Below are positions 6,894 through 13,062 of a stretch of DNA of 17,580 nucleotides, one piece after another. Where the stretch lies: the NCBI GenBank assembly GCA_024644505.1, contig JAHEHQ010000009.1:1-17580 (forward strand). Reading direction: 5' to 3'. The first letter of the stretch is position 1, and each line of letters begins with the position of its first letter. The position numbers were made by a program, and so were the translations under genes. The stretch is from Gammaproteobacteria bacterium. Lineage in GTDB: Bacteria > Pseudomonadota > Gammaproteobacteria > Chromatiales > Chromatiaceae. Below the pieces are notes generated by a model. That model ran no database searches, was not told the DNA's origin, and saw nothing but the letters and a program-made list of their open reading frames with translations.

Positions 6894-7058
6894 TAAGGGC
6901 TCGCGAAATAATAACTCCCTGTTTTGGGACGCCGATCCATCCCGCCTGACTGCGTTGCGAAAACTTGAAAGATAATGAATATTCCTGCGTTTCCGCGCCT
7001 TGCCAGGCGGGCGCCTCGACGCCCCAAATTCATGGACTTATTATTTCGCGAGCCCTTA
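6894..7058. mobile_element. MITE-like element with long terminal inverted repeats
   Basis: The first 20 bases (6894-6913, beginning TAAGGGCTCGCG) are perfectly repeated inverted at 7039-7058. Weaker pairing continues inward for roughly 60 bases per arm, for example CCCGCCTG on the left against CAGGCGGG on the right, around an asymmetric centre near 6960-7000. The element is bounded by TA on each side, which is the target duplication expected for IS630/Tc1-mariner-type transposition. It has no coding capacity, so it would be mobilised in trans. It sits between recR and the small unknown gene, two bases past the recR stop, and would form a long hairpin in the recR transcript. Confidence 0.75.
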
Positions 7059-7060
7059 GC

Positions 7061-7657
7061 TCAATATTCCCGCCTGCCGGCAAACGCATGGGATAGCGTG
7101 CCTCCATCCACGTACTCCAATTCCCCTCCCAGAGGCACACCGTGGGCTATCCGGGATACCTTGATGCCATAAGGACGTGCAAGCTCACCAATATAATGTG
7201 CCGTGGCCTCACCCTCTACTGTGGGATTGGTGGCCAGGATCAGTTCCCGTACCCGGCCCTCCCGGAGCAGCGGATCCAGTTGATCCAGACCGATCTCCCG
7301 GGGTCCGATGCCGTCCAGGGGGGACAGGCGGCCGCCGAGTACGAAATATCGCCCGCTGAAGCCGGCCGACTGCTCGATAGCCATTACCTCGGCCGGCGTT
7401 TCCACCACGCACAACAGGCTGTCGTCCCTGTTTGGATTGGTGCAGAGCCTGCATAGTTCAGTCTCGGACAGTATCCGGCAACGCGTGCAATGGCCGATCC
7501 TGTCCATCCCCTGTTCAAGGACCCGGGCCAGCCGCCGGCCGCCGTCCCGATCCCTTTCCAGCAGATGAAAGGCCATTCGCTGGGCAGATTTCGGGCCCAC
7601 ACCCGGCAGACATCGCAGGGCATCCATCAACTGATCCAGCAGGGGTCTTTCCGGCAC
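7061..7657 (-). CDS. recR: Recombination mediator protein RecR
   Basis: RecR acts with RecF and RecO to load RecA on gapped single-stranded DNA. The 198 residues match the normal length. The N-terminal helix-hairpin-helix is LPGVGPKSAQRMAFHLL (17-33), the zinc finger is C57-x2-C60 with C69-x2-C72, the Toprim domain begins near LLCVVETPAEVMAIE, and the C-terminus has the family string VPLGGELEYVDGGTLSHAFAGR. The start is a GTG at 7657, chosen because PERPLLDQLMDALRCLPGVG then aligns with the known RecR N-terminus. No clear ribosome-binding site precedes it, and the gene begins 26 bases after the ybaB stop, so translation may be coupled. A MITE-like element follows the stop. Confidence 0.96.
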   Translation of the reverse strand: MPERPLLDQLMDALRCLPGVGPKSAQRMAFHLLERDRDGGRRLARVLEQGMDRIGHCTRCRILSETELCRLCTNPNRDDSLLCVVETPAEVMAIEQSAGFSGRYFVLGGRLSPLDGIGPREIGLDQLDPLLREGRVRELILATNPTVEGEATAHYIGELARPYGIKVSRIAHGVPLGGELEYVDGGTLSHAFAGRREY

Positions 7658-7683
7658 GGATTGAGTGAGAAATTCAGAAAATC

Positions 7684-8007
7684 CTAGAACGGCATCTTGA
7701 AGCCGGGCGGCAACGCCATCCCGCTGGTGAGACCCGACATGCTCTCCCGGGTTCTGTCGGCCACCTTGTGTACCGCGTCGTTCATGGCTGCAGCCACCAG
7801 ATCCTCCAGCATCTCGCGATCATCGCCCACCAGGCTGTCGTCAATGACCACTCGCCGGACCTCGTGTCTGCCGTTCATGGTGATCTTCACCATGCCCCCA
7901 CCCGACTCGCCGGTGACCTCCTCCTGCGCCAGTTGCTCCTGGGCTTTCTGGAGATCCTCCTGCATCTTCTGGGCCTGTTTCATGAGATTGCCAATCGAAC
8001 CTTTCAT
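7684..8007 (-). CDS. ybaB: Nucleoid-associated protein YbaB/EbfC family
   Basis: This small DNA-binding protein of 107 residues is dimeric in the family. The sequence shows the long N-terminal helix (GNLMKQAQKMQEDLQKAQEQLAQEEVTGESGGGMVKITMNG) and the central VRRVVIDDSLVGDDREMLEDLVAAAMNDA core. The Met/Pro-rich end (GMALPPGFKMPF) is also typical. GAGGA precedes the ATG at normal spacing. It lies between dnaX and recR, the standard bacterial arrangement, with 43 bases after the dnaX stop. Confidence 0.96.
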   Translation of the reverse strand: MKGSIGNLMKQAQKMQEDLQKAQEQLAQEEVTGESGGGMVKITMNGRHEVRRVVIDDSLVGDDREMLEDLVAAAMNDAVHKVADRTRESMSGLTSGMALPPGFKMPF

Positions 8008-8050
8008 CAGGAATTCCTCGTGTGTGTCGTTCGGTCTCCGGTATAACCAA

Positions 8051-9685
8051 TCACTTGCCGCTCCCGGTACTGTCCACCGGTTTTACCGACTCCGGTATGA
8101 GGCGGGCTCCAAACCGCTCCTCCATGGTCTTCACCAGGGGATCAGCGGCCATCTCGGACTCGGCCTCCCTTTGCCTCTCCTCCCGGGTCCGGGCCTGCCT
8201 CATCGCGGGCGTATCGACCTGGGCAGCCTCGGCCTCGATCACCAGCTTCACATCCGCATCCAGCAGATCCTGTAATGCCAGTCGCAGTCTTTGCTGAGAG
8301 CTGCCCACCTGCAGGTGTCGATGGGTGGGATCCAGTTGCAGCTGCAATGTCCTGCCGTCCCAACTCCGGTAAACACAGTTGTTCGCAAGCTGGCGGGCTA
8401 TGCCGCCCAGGTCCATGGATTCTACCACTTCGTGCCATTTTTCAAGATCGACTTCGGCACCTGCCGCGGGTTTTCGCGACCCCGGCGATTTTACCGGGGA
8501 CTCCGGCCGTGCCCCCCCGGATTCAGCCGTTTTTTTTTCTTCGGCAGCCGGTTGGGTTCGTTTTCGGCTGCCGGCGCGCAGTGTTGAACTTTGGTTAGGG
8601 GCACCGGGGCGAAACGCCAGCATTCGCAGCAACACCATTTCGAAGCCGGCCCTCGGGTCCGGTGCCAGCGGCAGATCCCGCTGACCGATCAGGCCGATCT
8701 GGTAGAACAGCTGTACATCTTCCGGCACCATTTTATCCGCCAGTGCCCTCACCTGTTCAAGATCACCGCTGTTGTCGTCCAGTGCCTCCGGAACCGCCTG
8801 AACCAATGCCACGCGGTGCAGCAGCCCCAGCAGATCCTGCAATACCCCGGCGAAATCGGGGGCCTGCTCGGCCAGGGCCGATACCTGTGACATCACCCCG
8901 CCGGCATCACCATCCGACAGCGCCAGGGAAATATCGTGCACCCGCTCCAGGTTGATGGCACCGAGCATGGCCCTTACGTCCGGTTCCATCACCCTGCCTC
9001 CCCCGAAGGCAATGGCCTGGTCCATGAGACTGAGCGCATCGCGCATGCTGCCATCCGCCCCCCGGGTCAGGAGTCCCAGGGCCGCGAGATCGAATTCCAG
9101 TTTTTCCCACTCCAGGATCTTTTTCAACTGGCCCCGGATCTGCTCGAACGGCAGCCGTTTCAGGTTGAACTGCAGACAGCGCGACAGCACCGTTACCGGA
9201 ACCTTCTGGGGATCGGTGGTGGCAAGCAGGAATTTTACATGGGGAGGGGGTTCCTCAAGGGTCTTGAGCAGGGCGTTGAAACTCCCGCCCGAGAACATGT
9301 GCACTTCATCGATGAGATAGACCTTGTACCTGCCGCGAACCGGGGCGTAGGGTACGTTCTCCAGCAGTTCCCTGGTCTGGTCCACCTTGGTGCGGGAGGC
9401 AGCATCCACTTCCAGGAGATCGATGAAACGCCCTTCATCTATCTCGGTACAGGCACTGCACTCCCCGCAAGGCGTGGAGCTGACACCTTTCTCGCAATTC
9501 AGGGATTTAGACAGAATCCTGGCCAGCGTGGTCTTACCCACGCCCCTCGTGCCCGTGAACAGGTAGGCATGGTGCAGCCGATCGTTATCCAGCGCATTGC
9601 TCAGGGCACGCACAACATGCTCCTGACCGACCATCTCGCTGAAAATGCGGGGCCGCCATTTACGGGCCAGAACCTGATAACTCAT
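8051..9685 (-). CDS. dnaX: DNA polymerase III subunits tau and gamma (DnaX)
   Basis: This is the clamp-loader ATPase of the replicative polymerase. The 544-residue product has a RuvB-like AAA+ module with Walker A GTRGVGKT (45-52), zinc ligands C64, C73, C76 and C79, a DEVH box (126-129) and the SRC sensor/arginine-finger motif (168-170). Domain III reaches about residue 355. A Pro/Ser/Lys-rich linker follows at about 365-410, and the tau C-terminal domain (EVDLEKWHEVVESMDLGGIARQLA onward) binds the polymerase and helicase. An A9 run at codons 383-386 probably yields a shorter gamma form. The ATG follows no clear Shine-Dalgarno sequence. The 4.5S RNA gene lies 49 bases upstream and ybaB and recR lie downstream, the arrangement known from Pseudomonas and relatives. 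Confidence 0.97.
   Translation of the reverse strand: MSYQVLARKWRPRIFSEMVGQEHVVRALSNALDNDRLHHAYLFTGTRGVGKTTLARILSKSLNCEKGVSSTPCGECSACTEIDEGRFIDLLEVDAASRTKVDQTRELLENVPYAPVRGRYKVYLIDEVHMFSGGSFNALLKTLEEPPPHVKFLLATTDPQKVPVTVLSRCLQFNLKRLPFEQIRGQLKKILEWEKLEFDLAALGLLTRGADGSMRDALSLMDQAIAFGGGRVMEPDVRAMLGAINLERVHDISLALSDGDAGGVMSQVSALAEQAPDFAGVLQDLLGLLHRVALVQAVPEALDDNSGDLEQVRALADKMVPEDVQLFYQIGLIGQRDLPLAPDPRAGFEMVLLRMLAFRPGAPNQSSTLRAGSRKRTQPAAEEKKTAESGGARPESPVKSPGSRKPAAGAEVDLEKWHEVVESMDLGGIARQLANNCVYRSWDGRTLQLQLDPTHRHLQVGSSQQRLRLALQDLLDADVKLVIEAEAAQVDTPAMRQARTREERQREAESEMAADPLVKTMEERFGARLIPESVKPVDSTGSGK
8494..8539 (-). promoter_or_regulatory. Candidate dnaX frameshift/slippage site producing gamma
   Basis: On the coding strand nine A residues (8538-8530) follow G: GAA GAA AAA AAA ACG GCT GAA. 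A -1 shift reads AAC GGC TGA, stopping two codons after the run and giving a gamma-like product of about 387 residues. CCGGGG (8520-8515) can pair with CCCCGG (8499-8494), starting nine bases after the run. That resembles the stimulatory stem of the E. coli site, while the A9 run resembles Thermus dnaX, where transcriptional slippage is known. Confidence 0.7.
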
Positions 9686-9712
9686 TGGGTAATTAGAACA
9701 AGGGAACCAAGG

Positions 9713-11449
9713 TTATACGACCAGAAATAAGGGTGGCGGCCCACACCAGCCACACCCCGGCACACGAGCGCAATGCTGCGGCTGCTCCCTTCCGGGCCTG
9801 ACCGGGTTCACAATGTTTCGTTGCGGGGGGACCAATACAGGCCGCCATAACTTGGGCAAACGGGAACCCAACGGCTCCCCTTTTACAGACGCAAGATTAT
9901 GCGGGTCGTATGACGGTCGGTCAACCTCGACAATGGGCGATGCAGGCAACCGGGCCTGCCTCTGCTGCTTTGTATCCAGATGGTCGACGATACTTCGATA
10001 AGCTACGTAATACTTGTAAATATTGCTTACGTATTGCACCGTTTCCCTGCCGATCCGCTTGGCGGCTATGACTTCCACATTGGCAAACCAGCGATTAGGG
10101 TCCAATCCCGCCTTGGCCGCCTCTTTTCGAAGCCTGATCACCTTGGCCGGCCCCGCGTTGTAGGCAGCGAAGCCCAGCAGCATCCTGTCAAGGGGCTCTA
10201 TCTGCGGATCCGAAAAATACCTGTCTCTCAGAAACCGCAGATACTTGGTACCGGCATGGATATTGTTTTCAATATCCCCTATGTCTTCGATACCCACGTT
10301 GGGGTCCCTCGCAGTGCTGGGCAGGAGCTGCATGATGCCCACCGCACCGGCCGGACTTTTCCGGCTGTGGTCAAGCCGGGACTCCTGGTAGGCAAGGGCG
10401 GCAATCATCAGATAATCAAAGTCATAGCGTTCGGCATATTTTTGAAACAACCCTGCGGTATCGGAGAATTTACGAAGTTCCTCGGGCTTCATGGCATTGC
10501 GGGTCCATTTGTTGGTTTTCAGGTAGCGTTTGAGCAGAATATTCCCCACCAGCGTGCCCTTCTTGTGCTGCTTGACGAACTCGTTGACGACAGCCGTGAG
10601 TTTCGGGCTGTCCTTTCGAAAGGCCCAGCCGATTCTGCCGCCGGTGTTCACCGCAATGTCATGCCGGAGCCTGATCTGTTCGAAGATCGTCCCCCAGAAT
10701 TCAGCCTTGTGGCTGTCCACGATGATCATGGGCAGCATACTGTTGTTAACCATCTCCAGCAGATCCGAGTCTTCCAGGTATTCGTCCGCCGGAACAATCC
10801 TGACAGGCGCAAGACCCTGTGTCAGGAAGCGCCCGTTGAGACGAACCAAGCTGGAAAAATAGCTGCTGGAGGTGCGAACATGTATTGTCTTGCCGGACAG
10901 ATCATTCAGATCTTCGATTTCCGGCGCCGCAGGGCCTGTTACCAGGATCTCATCGACCCCACCCGCCAAGGGGTTACTGAAATCAACCAGTTGCTGCCGC
11001 TCCGGGGTGATCGTCAGATTCGCAGCCGCAATATCCCCCTTACCCTGCAACAAGGCCGGCAACAGCTGATCACGGGAAACCGGCAAAAATACCACACGGG
11101 TTTTAAGTGTTCGGCTTTTGAGCTTTCTGTTGACGAAATTCTCGAACTTGGTAAGCAGTTCGTAAGCAATGCCCCGTTGGGTGCCGCCGTCCAGGAAATA
11201 GAACATCTTGTTGTACACGACCAGCACCCTGATGGTGCGCCTTTCGACCATGCCGTCGAAATCCCCGAGCCAGGTTTTCTTTATTGCCCGTAAACCGATC
11301 TGCCCCTCTTCCTTGGCGTGAATAACCAGACCCGCCGCAGCCAGTGACATCACCAAAAGGATCCGCGATGCCCAACCCACGGCGGTCCACCTGCCAGCCG
11401 TCAGAAACCGGGTTTGTATCGGTTTGTATCCACCCTTAGCCCCCATCAT
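9713..11449 (-). CDS. MltF-like membrane-bound lytic murein transglycosylase
   Basis: The protein cleaves the MurNAc-GlcNAc bond of peptidoglycan with anhydro-MurNAc formation. Numbered from the 11449 start (578 residues), there is a signal or anchor segment at about 25-45 and a family-3 solute-binding-protein-like domain at about 69-300 (IRVLVVYNK, FSNPLAGG). The catalytic SLT domain at about 340-485 has the Glu in YQESRLDHSRKSPAGAVGIMQLL (Glu356) and AAYNAGP at 428-434. This SBP-plus-SLT layout is the MltF architecture. GGGAGG four bases before ATG (11449), or seven before the adjacent ATG (11446), fixes the start; an ATG at 11524 extends the frame without support. The last 44 or so residues are encoded by the 4.5S RNA gene and its trailer and look non-homologous, so the authentic C-terminus may have been lost or the frame may have been shifted. 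Confidence 0.88.
   Translation of the reverse strand: MMGAKGGYKPIQTRFLTAGRWTAVGWASRILLVMSLAAAGLVIHAKEEGQIGLRAIKKTWLGDFDGMVERRTIRVLVVYNKMFYFLDGGTQRGIAYELLTKFENFVNRKLKSRTLKTRVVFLPVSRDQLLPALLQGKGDIAAANLTITPERQQLVDFSNPLAGGVDEILVTGPAAPEIEDLNDLSGKTIHVRTSSSYFSSLVRLNGRFLTQGLAPVRIVPADEYLEDSDLLEMVNNSMLPMIIVDSHKAEFWGTIFEQIRLRHDIAVNTGGRIGWAFRKDSPKLTAVVNEFVKQHKKGTLVGNILLKRYLKTNKWTRNAMKPEELRKFSDTAGLFQKYAERYDFDYLMIAALAYQESRLDHSRKSPAGAVGIMQLLPSTARDPNVGIEDIGDIENNIHAGTKYLRFLRDRYFSDPQIEPLDRMLLGFAAYNAGPAKVIRLRKEAAKAGLDPNRWFANVEVIAAKRIGRETVQYVSNIYKYYVAYRSIVDHLDTKQQRQARLPASPIVEVDRPSYDPHNLASVKGEPLGSRLPKLWRPVLVPPQRNIVNPVRPGREQPQHCARVPGCGWCGPPPLFLVV
9735..9846 (-). ncRNA. ffs: 4.5S signal recognition particle RNA
   Basis: Read on the minus strand, the segment carries the universally conserved small-SRP core GGUCAGGCCCGGAAGG followed by GAGCAGCC, which contains the GGAA tetraloop and the symmetric and asymmetric internal loops that bind Ffh. 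The ends close as GGCGGCC with GGCCGCC, and intervening strands such as CCCGCAAC fit the long rod fold of the E. coli-type RNA. The length is about 112 bases; exact ends before processing are inferred from the closing helix. It guides Ffh/FtsY-dependent targeting of membrane proteins. It lies just upstream of dnaX, a common gammaproteobacterial position. Unusually, it lies wholly within the open 3' end of the mltF-like frame on the same strand. Confidence 0.95.
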
Positions 11450-11453
11450 GGAT

Positions 11454-11459
11454 CCTCCC
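11454..11459 (-). promoter_or_regulatory. Ribosome-binding site of the mltF-like gene
   Basis: GGGAGG on the minus strand stands just before tandem ATG codons at 11449 and 11446. This places the start here rather than at the upstream in-frame ATG at 11524. Confidence 0.65.
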
Positions 11460-11634
11460 GCCGGTCCGCACACGAAACCGGACATCACAAGAAACCTGAA
11501 TGCGTCCCCAACCGCCCTTATCATAACGCCGGAGGACGCCTCCCGTCCGACCGGGCCTCCTCCCGGGCAGCCGTGTAGACCCGACGCAAAGCTGCTGCTA
11601 CGATTGAAAACAGGCCCTATCGAGAGAGTACCCC

Positions 11635-11937
11635 ATGCCCAAGGTCGTCATGTACACAACCAATATCTGTCCCTATTGTGTGCGCGCAAAGGCGCTGCTG
11701 CATAAGAAAGGCGTGAGTTACGAGGAACGCCGCATCGAGGGCAACCGGGATTTTATGCGGGAAATGCTGGAACGCAGCAAACGGAGGACCGTACCCCAGA
11801 TCTTCATAGACGACTATCACGTAGGTGGGTATGAAAACCTGGCCGAGCTCAACGCCTTCGGTAAATTGGATGAACTACTGGGTCTTCAGCCCGAAGACTC
11901 TCCTGGCGTCACCCAGGAAGAAGCCGATCCGACCTGA
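11635..11937 (+). CDS. grxC: Glutaredoxin 3 (GrxC-type dithiol glutaredoxin)
   Basis: This is a cytosolic glutathione-dependent thiol-disulfide reductase of 100 residues. The active site is C12-P-Y-C15 in TTNICPYCVRAK. The cis-proline loop TVPQIFI (about residues 52-58) and the glutathione-binding HVGGYENL (about 62-69) are present. A short acidic tail of about 15 residues extends beyond the usual 85-residue fold. A purine-rich stretch (GAGAGAG) precedes the ATG. The next gene starts within the stop codon, so the two are translationally coupled. The divergent gap to the mltF-like gene must contain its promoter, but no convincing boxes are seen. Confidence 0.94.
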   Translation: MPKVVMYTTNICPYCVRAKALLHKKGVSYEERRIEGNRDFMREMLERSKRRTVPQIFIDDYHVGGYENLAELNAFGKLDELLGLQPEDSPGVTQEEADPT

Positions 11938-12341
11938 TGAACAAAGCCCGGCAGGCCGATGCACTGCGACTGGACAAATGGCTCTGGGCCGCCCGTTTCT
12001 TCAAAACCCGCAAGTTGGCCGCGGAAGCGATCATTGGTGGGAAGGTGCACCTCAACGGTCAGCGGACGAAACCCGGTAAAGAGGTCAAACAGGGGTCGAG
12101 ACTGCGTATCCACAAAGGCGCTCTGGAGTGGAATATCCTGATCAGGGTGCTGCCCAAACAAAGACGCCCGGCCTCCGAAGCCGTGCATTTCTACGAGGAA
12201 GACGAATCGAGCACCCTGAAACGCCAGGAGATTATCAGGCAGGAACGTCTGCTCAAGGCCAGCACTACCCGTGCACCCTCGACAAAGCCAAGCAAGCGCG
12301 ACCGGCGCATGATTCACCGATTTACCGAGCAGGGAGACTGA
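11937..12341 (+). CDS. hslR: Ribosome-associated heat shock protein Hsp15 (S4 domain)
   Basis: Hsp15 binds stalled 50S subunits carrying nascent chains and helps recycle them. The 134-residue protein has an N-terminal S4 RNA-binding domain (LRLDKWLWAARFFKTRKLAAEAIIGGKVHLNGQRTKPGKEVKQGSRLRI, residues 10-58) and a basic C-terminal tail ending in KRDRRMIHRF, as in the family. Its ATG overlaps the glutaredoxin stop (TGATG), a typical coupling arrangement. The next gene begins ten bases after its stop. Heat-shock and thiol redox genes are plausibly co-regulated here; no sigma-32 promoter was identified. Confidence 0.94.
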   Translation: MNKARQADALRLDKWLWAARFFKTRKLAAEAIIGGKVHLNGQRTKPGKEVKQGSRLRIHKGALEWNILIRVLPKQRRPASEAVHFYEEDESSTLKRQEIIRQERLLKASTTRAPSTKPSKRDRRMIHRFTEQGD

Positions 12342-12351
12342 CCGGGCACCC

Positions 12352-12807
12352 ATGGACCAGGATGCCTTCATCAGAACATACCGGGATATCAATGACCGTG
12401 CATGCCTGTATGAGAAGGGCATTCTTTCCAATCAATGTGCATGCTGTCAGGCCAAGCGCCTGTATATTGCCGAGCGGGAGGCGGTGCACTGCCGGTCAGA
12501 TGAGGGACAACAGCATTGCGAGGAACTGCTGAAACTGCTTCGTCAGCACTCACGCTTTACTCTGAGGGCCGCCGATGAATCCGGTGTGCTGCCCCATGCA
12601 AAAGCCATGCGCATCCAAATTGGCGGATTGCGCGGCCTGCACGTTGCCTTGCACGGTAACCGGCAGACACCCGCCAGCATAGAGGACGTATACGGGTTGA
12701 TAAATGATGTTATCGGGCATTTCCAGAGCCTCGACAAACTGCCATTCCAGGACATCATCAAGGAGATCGCCGCCTATCAGGGCCGGAAGAGAAGGTCCCG
12801 GGACTGA
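12352..12807 (+). CDS. Cysteine-containing conserved-looking protein of unknown function
   Basis: I do not recognise a named family for these 151 residues. The N-terminal third contains five cysteines: C18 (in RACLYEKG), the cluster C29-x-C31-C32 (SNQCACCQAKRLYIAEREAVHC), then C47 and C56. This looks like a metal- or Fe-S-binding module. The rest is helical, with a basic end (GRKRRSRD). There is no signal peptide or membrane segment. It is the third gene of the grx-hslR operon, ten bases after hslR, with only a weak GGG-type ribosome-binding site, so coupled translation is likely. Association with redox and ribosome-rescue genes suggests a cytosolic stress role, which is inference only. Confidence 0.75.
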   Translation: MDQDAFIRTYRDINDRACLYEKGILSNQCACCQAKRLYIAEREAVHCRSDEGQQHCEELLKLLRQHSRFTLRAADESGVLPHAKAMRIQIGGLRGLHVALHGNRQTPASIEDVYGLINDVIGHFQSLDKLPFQDIIKEIAAYQGRKRRSRD

Positions 12808-13062
12808 CCGGCACGATTTCGTATTATACTTTCCCGCCCGGGGGCAAAAAAAAGGGTCGGTTGAGGGGAATGTTGACCAGGATCATAGCACCCGGAGACG
12901 CCATCGGAGATAAAAGGAACTCGCAGCGCCGATATAAAAAATCAATGGCCGCCAACCAGCCAGGGCAATGAAAAAGCAGAGCGATATCGGTACATCCTGC
13001 CCTGCATGGTGAGCTTTCGAGAAAAACACAGAATACGTTATCGAAAACCCTAGGAGACTAGC
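12808..13062 (+). promoter_or_regulatory. Intergenic region with possible promoter for the EF-G-like gene
   Basis: These 255 bases hold no gene. TATACT at 12825-12830 is a fair -10 hexamer with a poor -35 (CTGACC, spacer 15). TTGACC at 12873-12878 is a fair -35 with no good -10. An A-rich run (AAAAAAAA) occurs at about 12846-12853. TAGGAG seven bases before ATG 13063 is a good ribosome-binding site. The long untranslated region may matter for control, but no known riboswitch fold was recognised. Confidence 0.3.

Noticed and set aside
8936..9730. 264-residue plus-strand open frame antisense to dnaX
   Set aside because: It is opposite the conserved AAA+ core of dnaX and reads as a shadow rich in His, Gln and Gly.
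9712..9740. Promoter for dnaX with TATAAC at 9717-9712 on the minus strand
   Set aside because: The hexamer is good, but the -35 position falls in GCCGCC of the 4.5S RNA, so support is too weak to list it.
9980..11293. 437-residue plus-strand open frame antisense to the mltF-like gene
   Set aside because: Composition is atypical for a real protein, no motif is recognisable, and the opposite strand encodes clear SBP and SLT domains.
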